From Roseococcus suduntuyensis (GTDB lineage Bacteria; Pseudomonadota; Alphaproteobacteria; Acetobacterales; Acetobacteraceae), in contig NZ_JACIDJ010000007.1 of assembly GCF_014196305.1 (NCBI RefSeq), positions 112,965-176,964 of the forward strand: a stretch of 64,000 nucleotides of DNA, given 5' to 3'. The translations under genes were made by a program, and so were the position numbers. Below are positions 50,481 through 59,497 of this stretch, in pieces. The notes under the pieces are model-generated. The model saw only the letters and a program-made list of their open reading frames with translations. It was not told the origin of the DNA and did no database searches. Numbering within the stretch: position 1 is the first letter of the stretch; the number at the start of each line of letters is the position of its first letter.

Positions 50481-53400
50481 GTGGCGCGCTTCTTCATAGA
50501 CCGGCCCGTGTTCGCCTGGGTCATCGCCATCGGCATCATGCTCGCGGGGCTGCTCGCGCTCAGGAACATGGCGGTGGCGCAGTATCCGGCCATCGCGCCG
50601 CCGGCCATCACCATCAATGTGAGCTATCCCGGTGCCTCCGCCGAGACGGTGCAGACCACCGTGGTCCAGGTGATCGAGCAGCAGCTCAGCGGCATCGACA
50701 ACCTGCTCTACTTCGCCTCCCAGGCCAGCAAGGACGGTTCGGCGCAGATCCAGCTGACCTTCGCGCCAGGCACCAATGCGGACACGGCGCAGGTGCAGGT
50801 GCAGAACCGCGTCCAGCTCGCCTCGCCGCGCCTGCCGCTGACGGTGCAGCAGCAGGGCATCCGCGTCGTGAAGTCCTCGGGGAACTTCCTCCTGATCGTG
50901 GGCTTCGTCTCGACCGACGGGCGCATGCAGCGCACCGACATCTCGGACTTCCTGGTGGCCAATGTGCAGGACGCCATCAGCCGCACGCCGGGCGTGGGCG
51001 ACTACCAGGTGTTTGGCGCGCAATTCGCCATGCGGATCTGGCTCGACCCCGCGCGGCTCGTGAACTACGGCATGACGCCGGCCGATGTGGCGGCTGCGGT
51101 GCGCGCGCAGAACGTGCAGGTCTCGGGCGGCGAGATGGGCGCCCTGCCCGCCGTGCCCGGCCAGCAGCTGAATGCCACCGTCATCGGCCCCTCCTACCTG
51201 CAGACCGTGGAGGAGTTCGGCGCCATCCTGCTGCGCGTGCGCCCCGATGGCGCGCAGGTGCGGCTGCGCGATGTGGCGCGGGTCGAGATCGGCAGCGAGA
51301 ACTACAATTTCAGCACCCTGCTGGACGGGCGGCCGGCCAGCGGCATCGGCATTCGGCTGGCCACCGGCGCCAATGCCCTCGATGCCGCGGCGGCCGTGCG
51401 CGCCACCGTGGACCGCCTGCGCCCCAGCATCCCGCAGGGGCTGGAGGTGGTCTACCTCCAGGACACGACGCCCTTCGTCCAGCGCTCCATCACCAGCGTG
51501 GTCATGACGCTGATCGAGGCCGTGGTGCTGGTCTTCCTGGTGATGTACCTGTTCCTGCAGAATTTCCGCGCCACCATCATCCCCACCATGGCCATCCCGG
51601 TGGTGCTGCTGGGGACCTTCGCGGTGCTGGACGTGCTGGGCTTCAGCATCAACACGCTCACCATGTTCGGCCTGGTGCTCGCCATCGGGCTGCTGGTGGA
51701 TGACGCCATCGTGGTGGTCGAGAATGTCGAGCGCGTGATGGCGGAGGAACACCTGCCCCCGCTGGAGGCCACGCGCCGCTCCATGGACCAGATCACGGGC
51801 GCGCTGATCGGCATCGGCCTGGTGCTGTCGGCGGTGTTCCTGCCCATGGCCTTCTTCGGCGGGTCGGTGGGCGTGATCTACCGGCAGTTCTCCGTCACCA
51901 TCGCCACCGCCATGTCGCTCTCTGTGCTGGTGGCCATCTTCTTCACGCCCGTGCTCTGCGTGGGGCTGCTGAAGCCGCACAAGCCGGGCCAGGGCACGCG
52001 CGGCGTCTGGGGCTGGTTCAACCGCGGCTTCGACCGCATGACGCGCGGCTATGTGGGCGGTGTAAGCGCGAGCCTGAAGCGCCCAGCGCGCATGCTGCTG
52101 ATCTACGCGGTGCTGCTGGGCGCGCTTGGCTACGCCTTCCTGCGGATGCCCGGCGGCTTCCTGCCCAATGAGGACCAGGGCATCGCCTTCGCGCAGGTCA
52201 TCGCCCCCTCGGGCGCCACCACCGACCGCACCCAGCGCGCGCTGGACGAACTCGGCCGCTACCTCCGCGAGGAAGAGAGCGGCGTGGTGGACAGCTTCTT
52301 CGGCATCAACGGCTTCAGCTACAGCGGGCGCGGACAGAATTCCGGCCTCGGCTTCATCAGCCTGCGCGACTGGGATTCGCGCCCCGGCCCACAGAACAGC
52401 GTGCAGGCGCTGACCGCGCGCATCAATGCCCGCTTCGCCACCTACCAGGACGCCATCATCGTCTCCTCCGCCCCGCCCGCGGTGCGGGAACTCGGCAATG
52501 CCCAGGGCTTCGCCTTCCAGCTGCTGGACCGTGGCGGCCAGGGACATGAGGCGCTGATGGCCGCGCGCGACCAGCTGCTGCGCCTGGCGGCCGCGAGCCC
52601 GGTGCTCTCCGGCGTCCGGGCCAACGGGCTGAACGACGAGGCGCAGTTCCGCATCGTGGTGGATTGGGAACGCGCCAGCGCGCTGGGCCTGTCCATCACG
52701 GAGGTGAACACCACGCTCTCCACCGCCTTCGGCGCCACCTATGTGAACGACTTCATGGACCGTGGGCGCATCAAGCGCGTCTACATGCAGGGACAGCCGG
52801 AATCGCGCATGGGGCCGGGTGATCTCGACCAATGGTTCGTGCGGAACGCGACAGGGCAGATGGTGCCCTTCTCCGCCTTCGGACGCAGCGAATGGGTTTA
52901 TGGCTCACCGCGACTGGAGCGCTTCAATGGCGTCGCCTCGCGCGAGATCCAGGGTATTCCCGCCCCAGGCTTCACCACGGGCGACGCCATGGCGGAGATG
53001 GAGCGGCTGATGGCCCAGCTGCCGCCAGGCTTCGGCTTCGACTGGACCGGCATCTCCTTCCAGGAACGGCAATCCGCCGGGCAGGCACCGGCGCTCTACG
53101 CGCTGTCGCTGCTGGTGGTGTTCCTCTGCCTCGCCGCCCTCTACGAAAGCTGGTCCATCCCGACGGCGGTGATCCTCGCGGTGCCGCTCGGCGTGCTGGG
53201 CGCGGTGCTGGCCACGCTGCTGACCGGCAAGTCGAACGACGTGTATTTCCAGGTGGGGCTGCTCGCCACCATCGGGCTGACGGCGAAGAACGCCATCCTG
53301 ATCGTGGAATTCGCGCGCGAGGGCTTCGACCGCGGACTCTCGCTTGCCGAGGCCGCGACCCAGGCCGCCCGGCAACGGCTGCGACCCATCATCATGACCT

Positions 53401-53624
53401 CGCTCGCCTTCAGCCTGGGCGTGGTGCCGCTGGCCATCGCCTCCGGCGCGGGTTCGGGCGCGCAGAACGCCATCGGCACCGGCGTCATCGGCGGGGTGAT
53501 CGCGGGGACTGTGCTGGCGGTGCTCTTCGTGCCGGTCTTCTTCGTGCTGGTGCTGCGCCTGTTCCGCGCGCGCACGCGGGCCGTGGGCGTCCAGGCACCG
53601 GCGCTTGGGGAAGCGCCGCATTGA
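50481..53624 (+). CDS. RND multidrug efflux pump (AcrB/MexB type)
   Basis: 1047 aa from a GTG ([41 protein letters not shown]), 4 bp after the adaptor stop. Family motifs include [16 protein letters not shown], the TM4 aspartate pair in [21 protein letters not shown], and a second-half [35 protein letters not shown]. It is a trimeric proton-driven exporter of drugs, dyes or solvents of the HAE1 group. Its stop overlaps the TetR gene start. Confidence 0.95.
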   Translation: MARFFIDRPVFAWVIAIGIMLAGLLALRNMAVAQYPAIAPPAITINVSYPGASAETVQTTVVQVIEQQLSGIDNLLYFASQASKDGSAQIQLTFAPGTNADTAQVQVQNRVQLASPRLPLTVQQQGIRVVKSSGNFLLIVGFVSTDGRMQRTDISDFLVANVQDAISRTPGVGDYQVFGAQFAMRIWLDPARLVNYGMTPADVAAAVRAQNVQVSGGEMGALPAVPGQQLNATVIGPSYLQTVEEFGAILLRVRPDGAQVRLRDVARVEIGSENYNFSTLLDGRPASGIGIRLATGANALDAAAAVRATVDRLRPSIPQGLEVVYLQDTTPFVQRSITSVVMTLIEAVVLVFLVMYLFLQNFRATIIPTMAIPVVLLGTFAVLDVLGFSINTLTMFGLVLAIGLLVDDAIVVVENVERVMAEEHLPPLEATRRSMDQITGALIGIGLVLSAVFLPMAFFGGSVGVIYRQFSVTIATAMSLSVLVAIFFTPVLCVGLLKPHKPGQGTRGVWGWFNRGFDRMTRGYVGGVSASLKRPARMLLIYAVLLGALGYAFLRMPGGFLPNEDQGIAFAQVIAPSGATTDRTQRALDELGRYLREEESGVVDSFFGINGFSYSGRGQNSGLGFISLRDWDSRPGPQNSVQALTARINARFATYQDAIIVSSAPPAVRELGNAQGFAFQLLDRGGQGHEALMAARDQLLRLAAASPVLSGVRANGLNDEAQFRIVVDWERASALGLSITEVNTTLSTAFGATYVNDFMDRGRIKRVYMQGQPESRMGPGDLDQWFVRNATGQMVPFSAFGRSEWVYGSPRLERFNGVASREIQGIPAPGFTTGDAMAEMERLMAQLPPGFGFDWTGISFQERQSAGQAPALYALSLLVVFLCLAALYESWSIPTAVILAVPLGVLGAVLATLLTGKSNDVYFQVGLLATIGLTAKNAILIVEFAREGFDRGLSLAEAATQAARQRLRPIIMTSLAFSLGVVPLAIASGAGSGAQNAIGTGVIGGVIAGTVLAVLFVPVFFVLVLRLFRARTRAVGVQAPALGEAPH

Positions 53625-54289
53625 CGGAAGCCCTGTTGGCTTGCGCCCCGCCCACGGAACGCCGCAAGCCCGGCCGCCGACCGATGCCCGAGGCCGAGCG
53701 CCGCGACCTGGTGCGCGACGCCGCCGCGACCGTCTTTCTGCGCGACGGATACGCCGCCGCCAGCATGGAGGAGGTCGCGCGCCTCGCGGGTATGTCGAAG
53801 CGCACCCTCTATCGCACCTTCCCGTCCAAGGCGGATTTGTTCGAGGACACGATAGGCTCCGTCCTCGCCCCGCTGCGGATCGACAGCGCGCTGGAAGAGG
53901 GGCCCGAATTGGGGGCGGCGCTGGAGGCCATCCTGGAAGCCACGGGGCTACACCTCCTGGCGCAGCGCCAGACCGCGCTGTTCCGTCTGGTTATCGCCGA
54001 GGGGCCGCGCTGCCCGGAGTTGGCTGAGCGCTGGCACCGCGCCCTTGTCAGCCGCGGCGCCAGTTCGCTCGAACGCCGCCTGGCCACCGAGATGCAGACT
54101 GCCCGGCTGCGGCTGACGGATGCCCGCCTGGCCGCGCGCATGCTCTACGGCATGGCGCTGGGTGCGGCGCAGATCCGCCTGCTGCTGGGGGTGGCGCCAC
54201 CGCCCTGCGGGGTGGAATTGCGTGCCATGATCAAGGCCGCCGTTTCGGTCTTCCTGGATGGGGCGCGCGTGTCTCAGGCTCTGGACTGA
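53621..54289 (+). CDS. TetR-family repressor of the RND operon
   Basis: 222 aa from a TTG that overlaps the pump stop (TTGA); an ATG 21 codons on ([18 protein letters not shown]) is the alternative. The HTH is [33 protein letters not shown]. The C-terminal domain is of the AcrR type. As the third gene of the operon it probably senses pump substrates and binds the dyad at 49213-49229. Confidence 0.85.
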   Translation: MTEALLACAPPTERRKPGRRPMPEAERRDLVRDAAATVFLRDGYAAASMEEVARLAGMSKRTLYRTFPSKADLFEDTIGSVLAPLRIDSALEEGPELGAALEAILEATGLHLLAQRQTALFRLVIAEGPRCPELAERWHRALVSRGASSLERRLATEMQTARLRLTDARLAARMLYGMALGAAQIRLLLGVAPPPCGVELRAMIKAAVSVFLDGARVSQALD

Positions 54290-54310
54290 TTCCGCACCAG
54301 CAGATGATGA

Positions 54311-54649
54311 CCGCTGCGATGGCGACGGCGGAAGCGAAGCTCCGAGCACGCGAGCCTGCGGGAAGCGGTGGCGCTGGGGAAAGATACCGAGGTGTTGGAG
54401 GTGCTGCGGACCTTGGACGATGCGATCCTGGTCTTCCCGGGGGGGAGGCGCGGCGAGGTGACGCTGAGCCTGCGGGGCAACCTGGCGGCGCTGCTGCACG
54501 GCACGCTGGCCGAGGAGGGCCAAGCCGGCACCAAGGCCCCGAACGCGAAAACGCCCGCGATCCTGTGGGATGGCAGGCGTTCTGGTGGGGTATTGAGAAC
54601 GTTGGATTCGGGGAAAAGGTTCCGCTTATGGAGAACACGCCTCGCCTGA
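54311..54649 (+). pseudogene. Possible serine-recombinase C-terminal remnant
   Basis: An open stretch without a credible start reads SLREAVALGKDTEVLEVLRTLDDAILVFP then GEVTLSLRGNLAALLHGTLAEEG. This resembles the tail of large serine recombinases (the ...LRxLIDxIVLxP...xLxGxLAxIL pattern). The N-terminal catalytic domain is absent and the end is ragged. The similarity is judged by eye and is modest. The remaining bases of the 54290-54758 gap show no gene. Confidence 0.35.
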
Positions 54650-54758
54650 CCGTAGGCGGCCTTGCCCCTTCCTCTACCATGCCTGACGCACTCGGTTCGC
54701 TTTGGCAAAAGCCGCACCGGGAGCGAAAGCATTTCCAAGCGACTGGCCAGTGCAACCC

Positions 54759-55145
54759 CTATCGGATGGGCACCGACGCCGCACTCCGCTGATCCAGCGT
54801 CCCGTCGCGCGGGATGGCCCCGTGGTTGGCCAGCATATACGCCGTGATGGCCCATTTCTGCTCATCGTTGAGCCGGTCGGGATCGTCGAAGGGCATCATC
54901 ATCTGGTTGTACTCGAACAGGCCCAGCGCGGTGCTGAACTTCGTGATCTGCGTGCGCTCGCCCCAGATGGGCGTCTGGAAACCGGCGCCGCGCCGCCCAT
55001 CCTCGCCATGACACATGGCGCAATTCTCGGCGTAGAGGCGCTGCCCCTCCGCGACCTGCGGCGAGAGCGAGGGTTGCCCGATGGCGGCGGTGGCGATGAG
55101 GGCGAGCCCGCCCAGGGCCGGCATCGCCAGCATGATGAAGCGCAT
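54759..55145 (-). CDS. c-type cytochrome, probable partner of the molybdoenzyme
   Basis: 128 aa. The start at 55145 gives MRFIMLAMPALGGLALIATAAIG, a signal or anchor. The single haem site is CAMCHG; the distal Met is probably in EYNQMMMPFDDP. It lies 65 bp after the sulfite-oxidase-like gene on the same strand, matching SorAB/SoxCD-like pairs where a small cytochrome c takes electrons from the Mo centre in the periplasm. Confidence 0.85.
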   Translation of the reverse strand: MRFIMLAMPALGGLALIATAAIGQPSLSPQVAEGQRLYAENCAMCHGEDGRRGAGFQTPIWGERTQITKFSTALGLFEYNQMMMPFDDPDRLNDEQKWAITAYMLANHGAIPRDGTLDQRSAASVPIR

Positions 55146-55210
55146 GAAGACATCCAACTGCTGTGAAAGGAAAGTGGCCGGCGGCGGAGGGCCGCCGCCG
55201 GCCGGCAGGG

Positions 55211-56575
55211 TCAGGCGACCTCGACGCGGAACTTCGGAATGGCCCAATTCGCCATGCCGAGCGTGTTCAGCGGCACGGTCTCAGGCTGCACGGTGCCCGC
55301 ATTGTCCGTGGTGCGCGTCTCGATGACATGCTGGCCCGCCGTCGCGTCCCAGGGCAGCGAGAAGCGCACCCAGGTGTATTTGCCGAGGTTGGGCTGGCGG
55401 ATTTCCGCGCGCTGCCACTGGCCGCCATCAATCCGCACATCCACTTGGCGCACCCCGTTCTGTGGCGCCCAGGCATAGCCCGTCAGCTCCTGCCGCCCGG
55501 CCGAAAGCCGCGGCACCTGGCCGCGCTGCAGCGGGTAGTTGGCCGGCACGGAGGGTGACTTCTCCAGCACCAGCGGCACGGTGATGAAGGATTTCGGCGG
55601 CATCCAGGTCACCATGGGGCCCTGGATGTCCTCGGCACCCACGCCGATGAACTCGTCCTCCTGGCTGAACTCCGGCCGCTGGTAGCTCGGGCCGATATAG
55701 ACTTCGCCGCGCGTGTTCAGGCGGCACCAGACGCGCCGGTCGGTGACGCGGATTTCGGTCAGCCACTTGATGGAGGCCGTCCCGCCCCAGCCCGGCACCA
55801 CCATGCGCACCGGCGCGCCATGGTCGGGGATCAGCGGGTTGCCGTTCATGGCGAAGCACACGCCCATGTCGTGCTGCTGTGCCACCACGTCGCTGTAGGG
55901 CATGGGTCGGCCCATGTCGTTGCCATCCACGCCCGACCAGAACAGCACCGTGCGCGCGCCGGGCTTGATGCCGACGCGGGCGAAGATCTCGCTCATCGGC
56001 ACGTATTGCCATTCGGCCTGGCCCACGGCGCCCAGCACCCAGTTGCCGCCCGCCACCTGCTGGCCCGTCAGCCCGTCCTGCTCCCAGAACAGGGTGCGGC
56101 CGTTGCCGTGGCATTCCATGGTGGCGATGATGGTGCGGCTGCGCATGCCGAGCAGGTCGTTGTAGGAAAGTTCCACCGGCCGCTCGACCGAGGTGCCGTG
56201 GATGCGGAGCTTCCAGTTCTCCTGCGCCAGCACGGGCCGCGTTTCGGCCGTCGGCGTCGGGTAGTGGTTGCGGACGTAGAACTCCTCGATCGGCGTCATG
56301 AAGGTCTTGTAGTCCCAGTAGTTCCCCGACCGCACCGTGGCGCCGATGTTCAGGACGCGGCTGTCATCCTTGATGATCGGCCGGCGCCGGGGTGCCGCGG
56401 GCGCCGTCTGGGCCGAGGCGGGAGAAGCGCCCGGCAGGGTCATCGCCGCGGCGCCGAAGGCGGCGGCGGAGACGAAGAGCGAACGGCGCTGCGTGTTGGT
56501 GCCATGGCGCAGCACCTCGGTGGCGAGCTTCTCCGCCTCCGCGCGCTGCCGCTGTTCCCGGGTTCCGTCGGACAT
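55211..56575 (-). CDS. Sulfite-oxidase-family molybdoenzyme (SoxC/SorA-like)
   Basis: 454 aa. The ATG at 56575 is preferred over one two codons upstream because GGAGG is then 8 nt away. A twin-arginine leader (NTQRRSLFVSAAAFG) indicates Tat export with cofactor. The Mo-pterin domain shows FYVRNHYPTP and the cysteine ligand in IIATMECHGNGRTLF, then GDRPMPY-like and NGNPLIPDHGAPVRMVVPGWGG. The C-terminal half is the Mo-co dimerisation domain. The most likely reaction is sulfite to sulfate, but the substrate is unproven. Its promoter carries a sigma-54 signature. Confidence 0.88.
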   Translation of the reverse strand: MSDGTREQRQRAEAEKLATEVLRHGTNTQRRSLFVSAAAFGAAAMTLPGASPASAQTAPAAPRRRPIIKDDSRVLNIGATVRSGNYWDYKTFMTPIEEFYVRNHYPTPTAETRPVLAQENWKLRIHGTSVERPVELSYNDLLGMRSRTIIATMECHGNGRTLFWEQDGLTGQQVAGGNWVLGAVGQAEWQYVPMSEIFARVGIKPGARTVLFWSGVDGNDMGRPMPYSDVVAQQHDMGVCFAMNGNPLIPDHGAPVRMVVPGWGGTASIKWLTEIRVTDRRVWCRLNTRGEVYIGPSYQRPEFSQEDEFIGVGAEDIQGPMVTWMPPKSFITVPLVLEKSPSVPANYPLQRGQVPRLSAGRQELTGYAWAPQNGVRQVDVRIDGGQWQRAEIRQPNLGKYTWVRFSLPWDATAGQHVIETRTTDNAGTVQPETVPLNTLGMANWAIPKFRVEVA

Positions 56576-56626
56576 GAACATTTCCTCCCTCTGGCGGCCG
56601 GGTGTCCGGCTTCGCCGCGGAGAGGT

Positions 56627-56642
56627 TGCAAGGCGGGTGCCA
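56627..56642 (-). promoter_or_regulatory. Sigma-54 (-24/-12) promoter of the molybdoenzyme operon
   Basis: On the minus strand TGGCAC-N5-TTGCA matches the RpoN consensus exactly, with -24 TGGCAC at 56642-56637 and -12 TTGCA at 56631-56627. It is 52 bp before the start codon at 56575. The regulator encoded just upstream has a sigma-54 activator domain. Confidence 0.8.
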
Positions 56643-56702
56643 GGGCGCAGAGCTTGCCGTAATCCCACAAATCTCTGAAATTACTAACTTATCCTCTGGC
56701 GC

Positions 56703-56721
56703 CAGTCCAGCTTTCCGGACT
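56703..56721 (-). promoter_or_regulatory. Upstream activator site 2 (candidate)
   Basis: On the minus strand AGTCCGGAAAGCTGGACTG, a 19-bp dyad with AGTCC and GGACT arms. It matches the second site at 56734-56752 in form. Its centre is about 75 bp upstream of the -24/-12 element. Confidence 0.6.
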
Positions 56722-56733
56722 CGCTGTCACCGG

Positions 56734-56752
56734 CTGTCCGGCCGGCCGGACT
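56734..56752 (-). promoter_or_regulatory. Upstream activator site 1 (candidate)
   Basis: On the minus strand AGTCCGGCCGGCCGGACAG; its inner 16 bp are a perfect palindrome. Centre-to-centre spacing to the other site is 31 bp, about three helical turns, as expected for paired sites of an NtrC-type activator. Confidence 0.6.
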
Positions 56753-56754
56753 GC

Positions 56755-58101
56755 TCAACCCTCGCCGCGCAGCCCGAGCCGGCGAAGCTTCTCGAAGAGG
56801 GTGGAGCGCGAAACCTTCAACGCCTCCGCCGCGCGGGCCACATCACCTCCCGCAGCGGCAAGGGCGGCGGTGATCGCCCGCCGCTCGGCCGCGTCGCGCG
56901 CATCGGCCAGGCTGGACAGGGCGGCTTCCGTTCGCGGGGGCGCTCTTTCGGGAAAAAGGTCGGCTGCCGTGACCAGCTCGCCCTCGGCCAGGGCGGCGGC
57001 GCGCTCCACCCGGTTGCGCAGTTCCCGCACATTGCCCGGATGGTCGTGCGCCAGCAGCGCCTCCTCGGCCAGGGAGGTGAAGCCGCGCAGGGGGCGGGCG
57101 AAGCTGGCCGCGAATTCACCCAGGAAGCGGCGCGCCAGCGGCAGCACATCCTCCGGGCGGTCGCGCAGGGGCGGCATCGCCACGCGGATCACGGCCAGGC
57201 GAAAGAAGAGGTCCTCGCGGAACCGGCCCTCGGCCACCTGAGCGTCCAGATCGGCATTGGTCGCGGCCACGATGCGGGCGCGGAAGGGCAGGTCGCGCTC
57301 GCCGCCCAGGCGGCGGAACACGCGCTCCTGCAGCAGGCGCAGCAGCTTGGCCTGGAGCGGCGGCGAAAGCTCCGCCACCTCGTCGAGGAAGAGCGTCCCG
57401 GCCCCGGCCTGCTCCGCCAAGCCCGCATGGCGGGACGTGGCATGGGTAAAGGCGCCGCGCTCATGGCCGAAGATTTCGCTCTCCAGCAATTCGGCCGGCA
57501 GGGCGGCGCAATTGGTCGCAACGAAGGGCAGCCGGGCGCGCGGGCCTTCGGCGTGCAGCAGCCGCGCGGCCACCTCCTTGCCCGAGCCGCTGGGGCCGGT
57601 CAGCAGCACGGTGGAGTCGATGCTGGCCACCCGGCGCAGCACGCGCTCGACCGACTGGATCGCGGGCGCCTCGCCCAGGGCGAAGCCCTCGCTGCGCTGC
57701 CAGCGGGGCGCGATCAGCGCCTCCAGCCGGCGCAGCAGCGCCTCGATGTCGAAGGGCTTTGTCAGGTAGTCGGCGGCGCCCGCCTGCATGAGCCGCACCG
57801 CCTGGGCGATATCCCCATGGCCTGTCACGAAGAGCATGGGCGCGTCGCCGCCCGCCTGGACGAGGGCGCGGTGCACCTCCTCGCCATTCATGTCGGGCAG
57901 GCGGATGTCGCAGATGATGGCGTCCGGCGCCTGGCGCGAGAGGGCGCGGATGGCCTCGGCGCCGTTGCGGAACCAGCTGGTGCGATAGCCCTCCACGGCC
58001 AGCCAATCGGCGACGGACTGGCCCATGACGGGGTCGTCCTCGATCAGCGCCACCAGGGGCGCCACCTCAGGCGGCGAGGCGGGGAGTGCCACGTTCGGCA
58101 T
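56755..58101 (-). CDS. NtrC-type sigma-54-dependent response regulator (AioR-like)
   Basis: 448 aa. Receiver residues 14-130 carry the acidic pocket (ALIEDD), the phospho-Asp in IICDIRLPDMNGEEV and the Lys in DYLTKPFD. The AAA+ domain has Walker A LTGPSGSGKEVAARLLH, Walker B AGTLFLDEVAEL, and the sigma-54 loop reads GAFTHA instead of GAFTGA. The Fis-type HTH (DVARAAEALKVSRSTLFEKLRRLG) ends the protein. It overlaps the kinase gene by 35 bp and lies directly upstream of the sigma-54 promoter. Confidence 0.92.
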   Translation of the reverse strand: MPNVALPASPPEVAPLVALIEDDPVMGQSVADWLAVEGYRTSWFRNGAEAIRALSRQAPDAIICDIRLPDMNGEEVHRALVQAGGDAPMLFVTGHGDIAQAVRLMQAGAADYLTKPFDIEALLRRLEALIAPRWQRSEGFALGEAPAIQSVERVLRRVASIDSTVLLTGPSGSGKEVAARLLHAEGPRARLPFVATNCAALPAELLESEIFGHERGAFTHATSRHAGLAEQAGAGTLFLDEVAELSPPLQAKLLRLLQERVFRRLGGERDLPFRARIVAATNADLDAQVAEGRFREDLFFRLAVIRVAMPPLRDRPEDVLPLARRFLGEFAASFARPLRGFTSLAEEALLAHDHPGNVRELRNRVERAAALAEGELVTAADLFPERAPPRTEAALSSLADARDAAERRAITAALAAAGGDVARAAEALKVSRSTLFEKLRRLGLRGEG

Positions 58102-59497
58102 CGTGAATCCGGATGATGATGCGGGAGCCGGGCGGGCCCGCGATTTTCACACGTGCGCCCAATTCGCGCACAAGCCGCGCCACGGTCCAGAGGCCGAGGC
58201 CGCCCGCCTGGGGAACCTGCGCCGCCTGGCCGTCCAGCAGCAGCGCGCAGGCCTCGGCGGGCAAGCCGGGCCCCTCGTCCGCGACCTCCAGCGTCAGCGC
58301 GCCGGCCGCCACCGCGGCGCGCAGGGTGACGCGCCCGCCCGGGGGCGATGCGGCGCAGGCGTTCAGCAGCAGGTTCAGAGCCACCTGGCGCACCATCTGC
58401 GCGGGGGCGGGAAAGCCGCCATCCATCTCATGCCGCCAGTCGAGCACCAGCTCACGCCGCCGCGCCTCGCTTTCGATCAGCAGGCGCAAATCGTCGATGT
58501 CGGCGGCGGAGACGGGCCGCGCATCGGCCTCGCCGCGCCAGAGGATGAGCGAGGCGCGGACCACGTTGTGGATGCCGGTGAGGCCCCGTTCCAGCAGCGA
58601 GGCCGCGCGCTGCCGCCGCTGCGGGTCGTCGCCATGACGCTGGATCATCCGCACGGCGTTGAACAGGCCGCCCAGGGGGTTGTTCACCTCATGCGCCATG
58701 GCCGAGGCGTAGCGGCCCACCAGTGCGCGGCGCTCCTCCTCGGCGAGGCGGGTGAGCAGGGCCTCGCGCTCCGCGATGGCGGCGGCGGCGGCGTTGTAGC
58801 GGCGATAGGCGCGGCCCTCCTCCGTGTCTGCAGGGGGCATGTCGGCCTCGGCGATGGGCTGAAGGCGCCCTTCCGCCGCCTGGCCGAGGCGCTCGGACAG
58901 GCGCAGCACCGGGTGCAGCATGCGCCGCACCAGCAGCCAGCCCAGCAGGGCAAAGAGCAGCGTCAGCGCGGCGTTGACGCCCACCAGGGCCAGCAGCGTG
59001 GCCCGGCGTTCGGTGGCGAGGGACGTGACATCCACCTCGGCCGCGATGCGGCCCACGGCAACGCCGCCCTCGCTCACCGCGCGATGGATCCAGGCGGTGG
59101 CGGCGCTGGGTTCGAGGTGAAGGGGCGCGGGCTCCGCTTCGGGCGGCGCGGCCGCGCCGAGCGGATGGCGGAGCGGGTCAGAGGCCGCCAGCACGCTGCC
59201 ATCCGGCAGCACCACCAGCACAAGCAGCGCCCCCACTGCCTGGTAGCGCGGGCGCGAACGGTCGAGCGCGTCGAAGGCCTCCCACGCGTCGCGCCGGATC
59301 ATGGCGGGCAGCAGCGCGGTGGAGAGACCGTCGAGATAGGCGTCGCTCAGCTCCTCGAAATGGGTGGCCTGCACGGCTTCCAGCCGCACCAGCACAAGCT
59401 TCGAGATGGCACCGGCCACCCCCACCATCAGCAGCGTGATCAGGAGCGGCACGCGCAGCGCGAGCGGCCAGCGGCGCGGGGCCAGCGCGCGCATCAC
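58067..59497 (-). CDS. Membrane sensor histidine kinase (AioS-like)
   Basis: 476 aa. A transmembrane helix (residues 14-36) and a second (about 170-192, LLALVGVNAALTLLFALLGWLLV) enclose a periplasmic domain; a HAMP-like linker follows. The phospho-acceptor is in SAMAHEVNNPLGGLFNAV; the ATPase domain has N-box LLLNACAASPPGG and G-boxes DEGPGLP and GGLGLWTVARLV. It pairs with the regulator gene that it overlaps. Its start overlaps the stop of the periplasmic binding-protein gene (ATGA), making a three-component set. Confidence 0.9.
   Translation of the reverse strand: MMRALAPRRWPLALRVPLLITLLMVGVAGAISKLVLVRLEAVQATHFEELSDAYLDGLSTALLPAMIRRDAWEAFDALDRSRPRYQAVGALLVLVVLPDGSVLAASDPLRHPLGAAAPPEAEPAPLHLEPSAATAWIHRAVSEGGVAVGRIAAEVDVTSLATERRATLLALVGVNAALTLLFALLGWLLVRRMLHPVLRLSERLGQAAEGRLQPIAEADMPPADTEEGRAYRRYNAAAAAIAEREALLTRLAEEERRALVGRYASAMAHEVNNPLGGLFNAVRMIQRHGDDPQRRQRAASLLERGLTGIHNVVRASLILWRGEADARPVSAADIDDLRLLIESEARRRELVLDWRHEMDGGFPAPAQMVRQVALNLLLNACAASPPGGRVTLRAAVAAGALTLEVADEGPGLPAEACALLLDGQAAQVPQAGGLGLWTVARLVRELGARVKIAGPPGSRIIIRIHDAERGTPRLAA

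Noticed and set aside
50376..52832. An 818-codon minus-strand frame opposite the RND pump gene
   Set aside because: His/Asp/Glu-rich antisense artefact; the pump protein is complete on the other strand.
55211..56575. Molybdoenzyme considered as arsenite oxidase because of the AioXSR-like genes
   Set aside because: Length, the MECHGNGR motif and the dimerisation domain are of the sulfite oxidase family; AioA is far larger and carries an Fe-S cluster.
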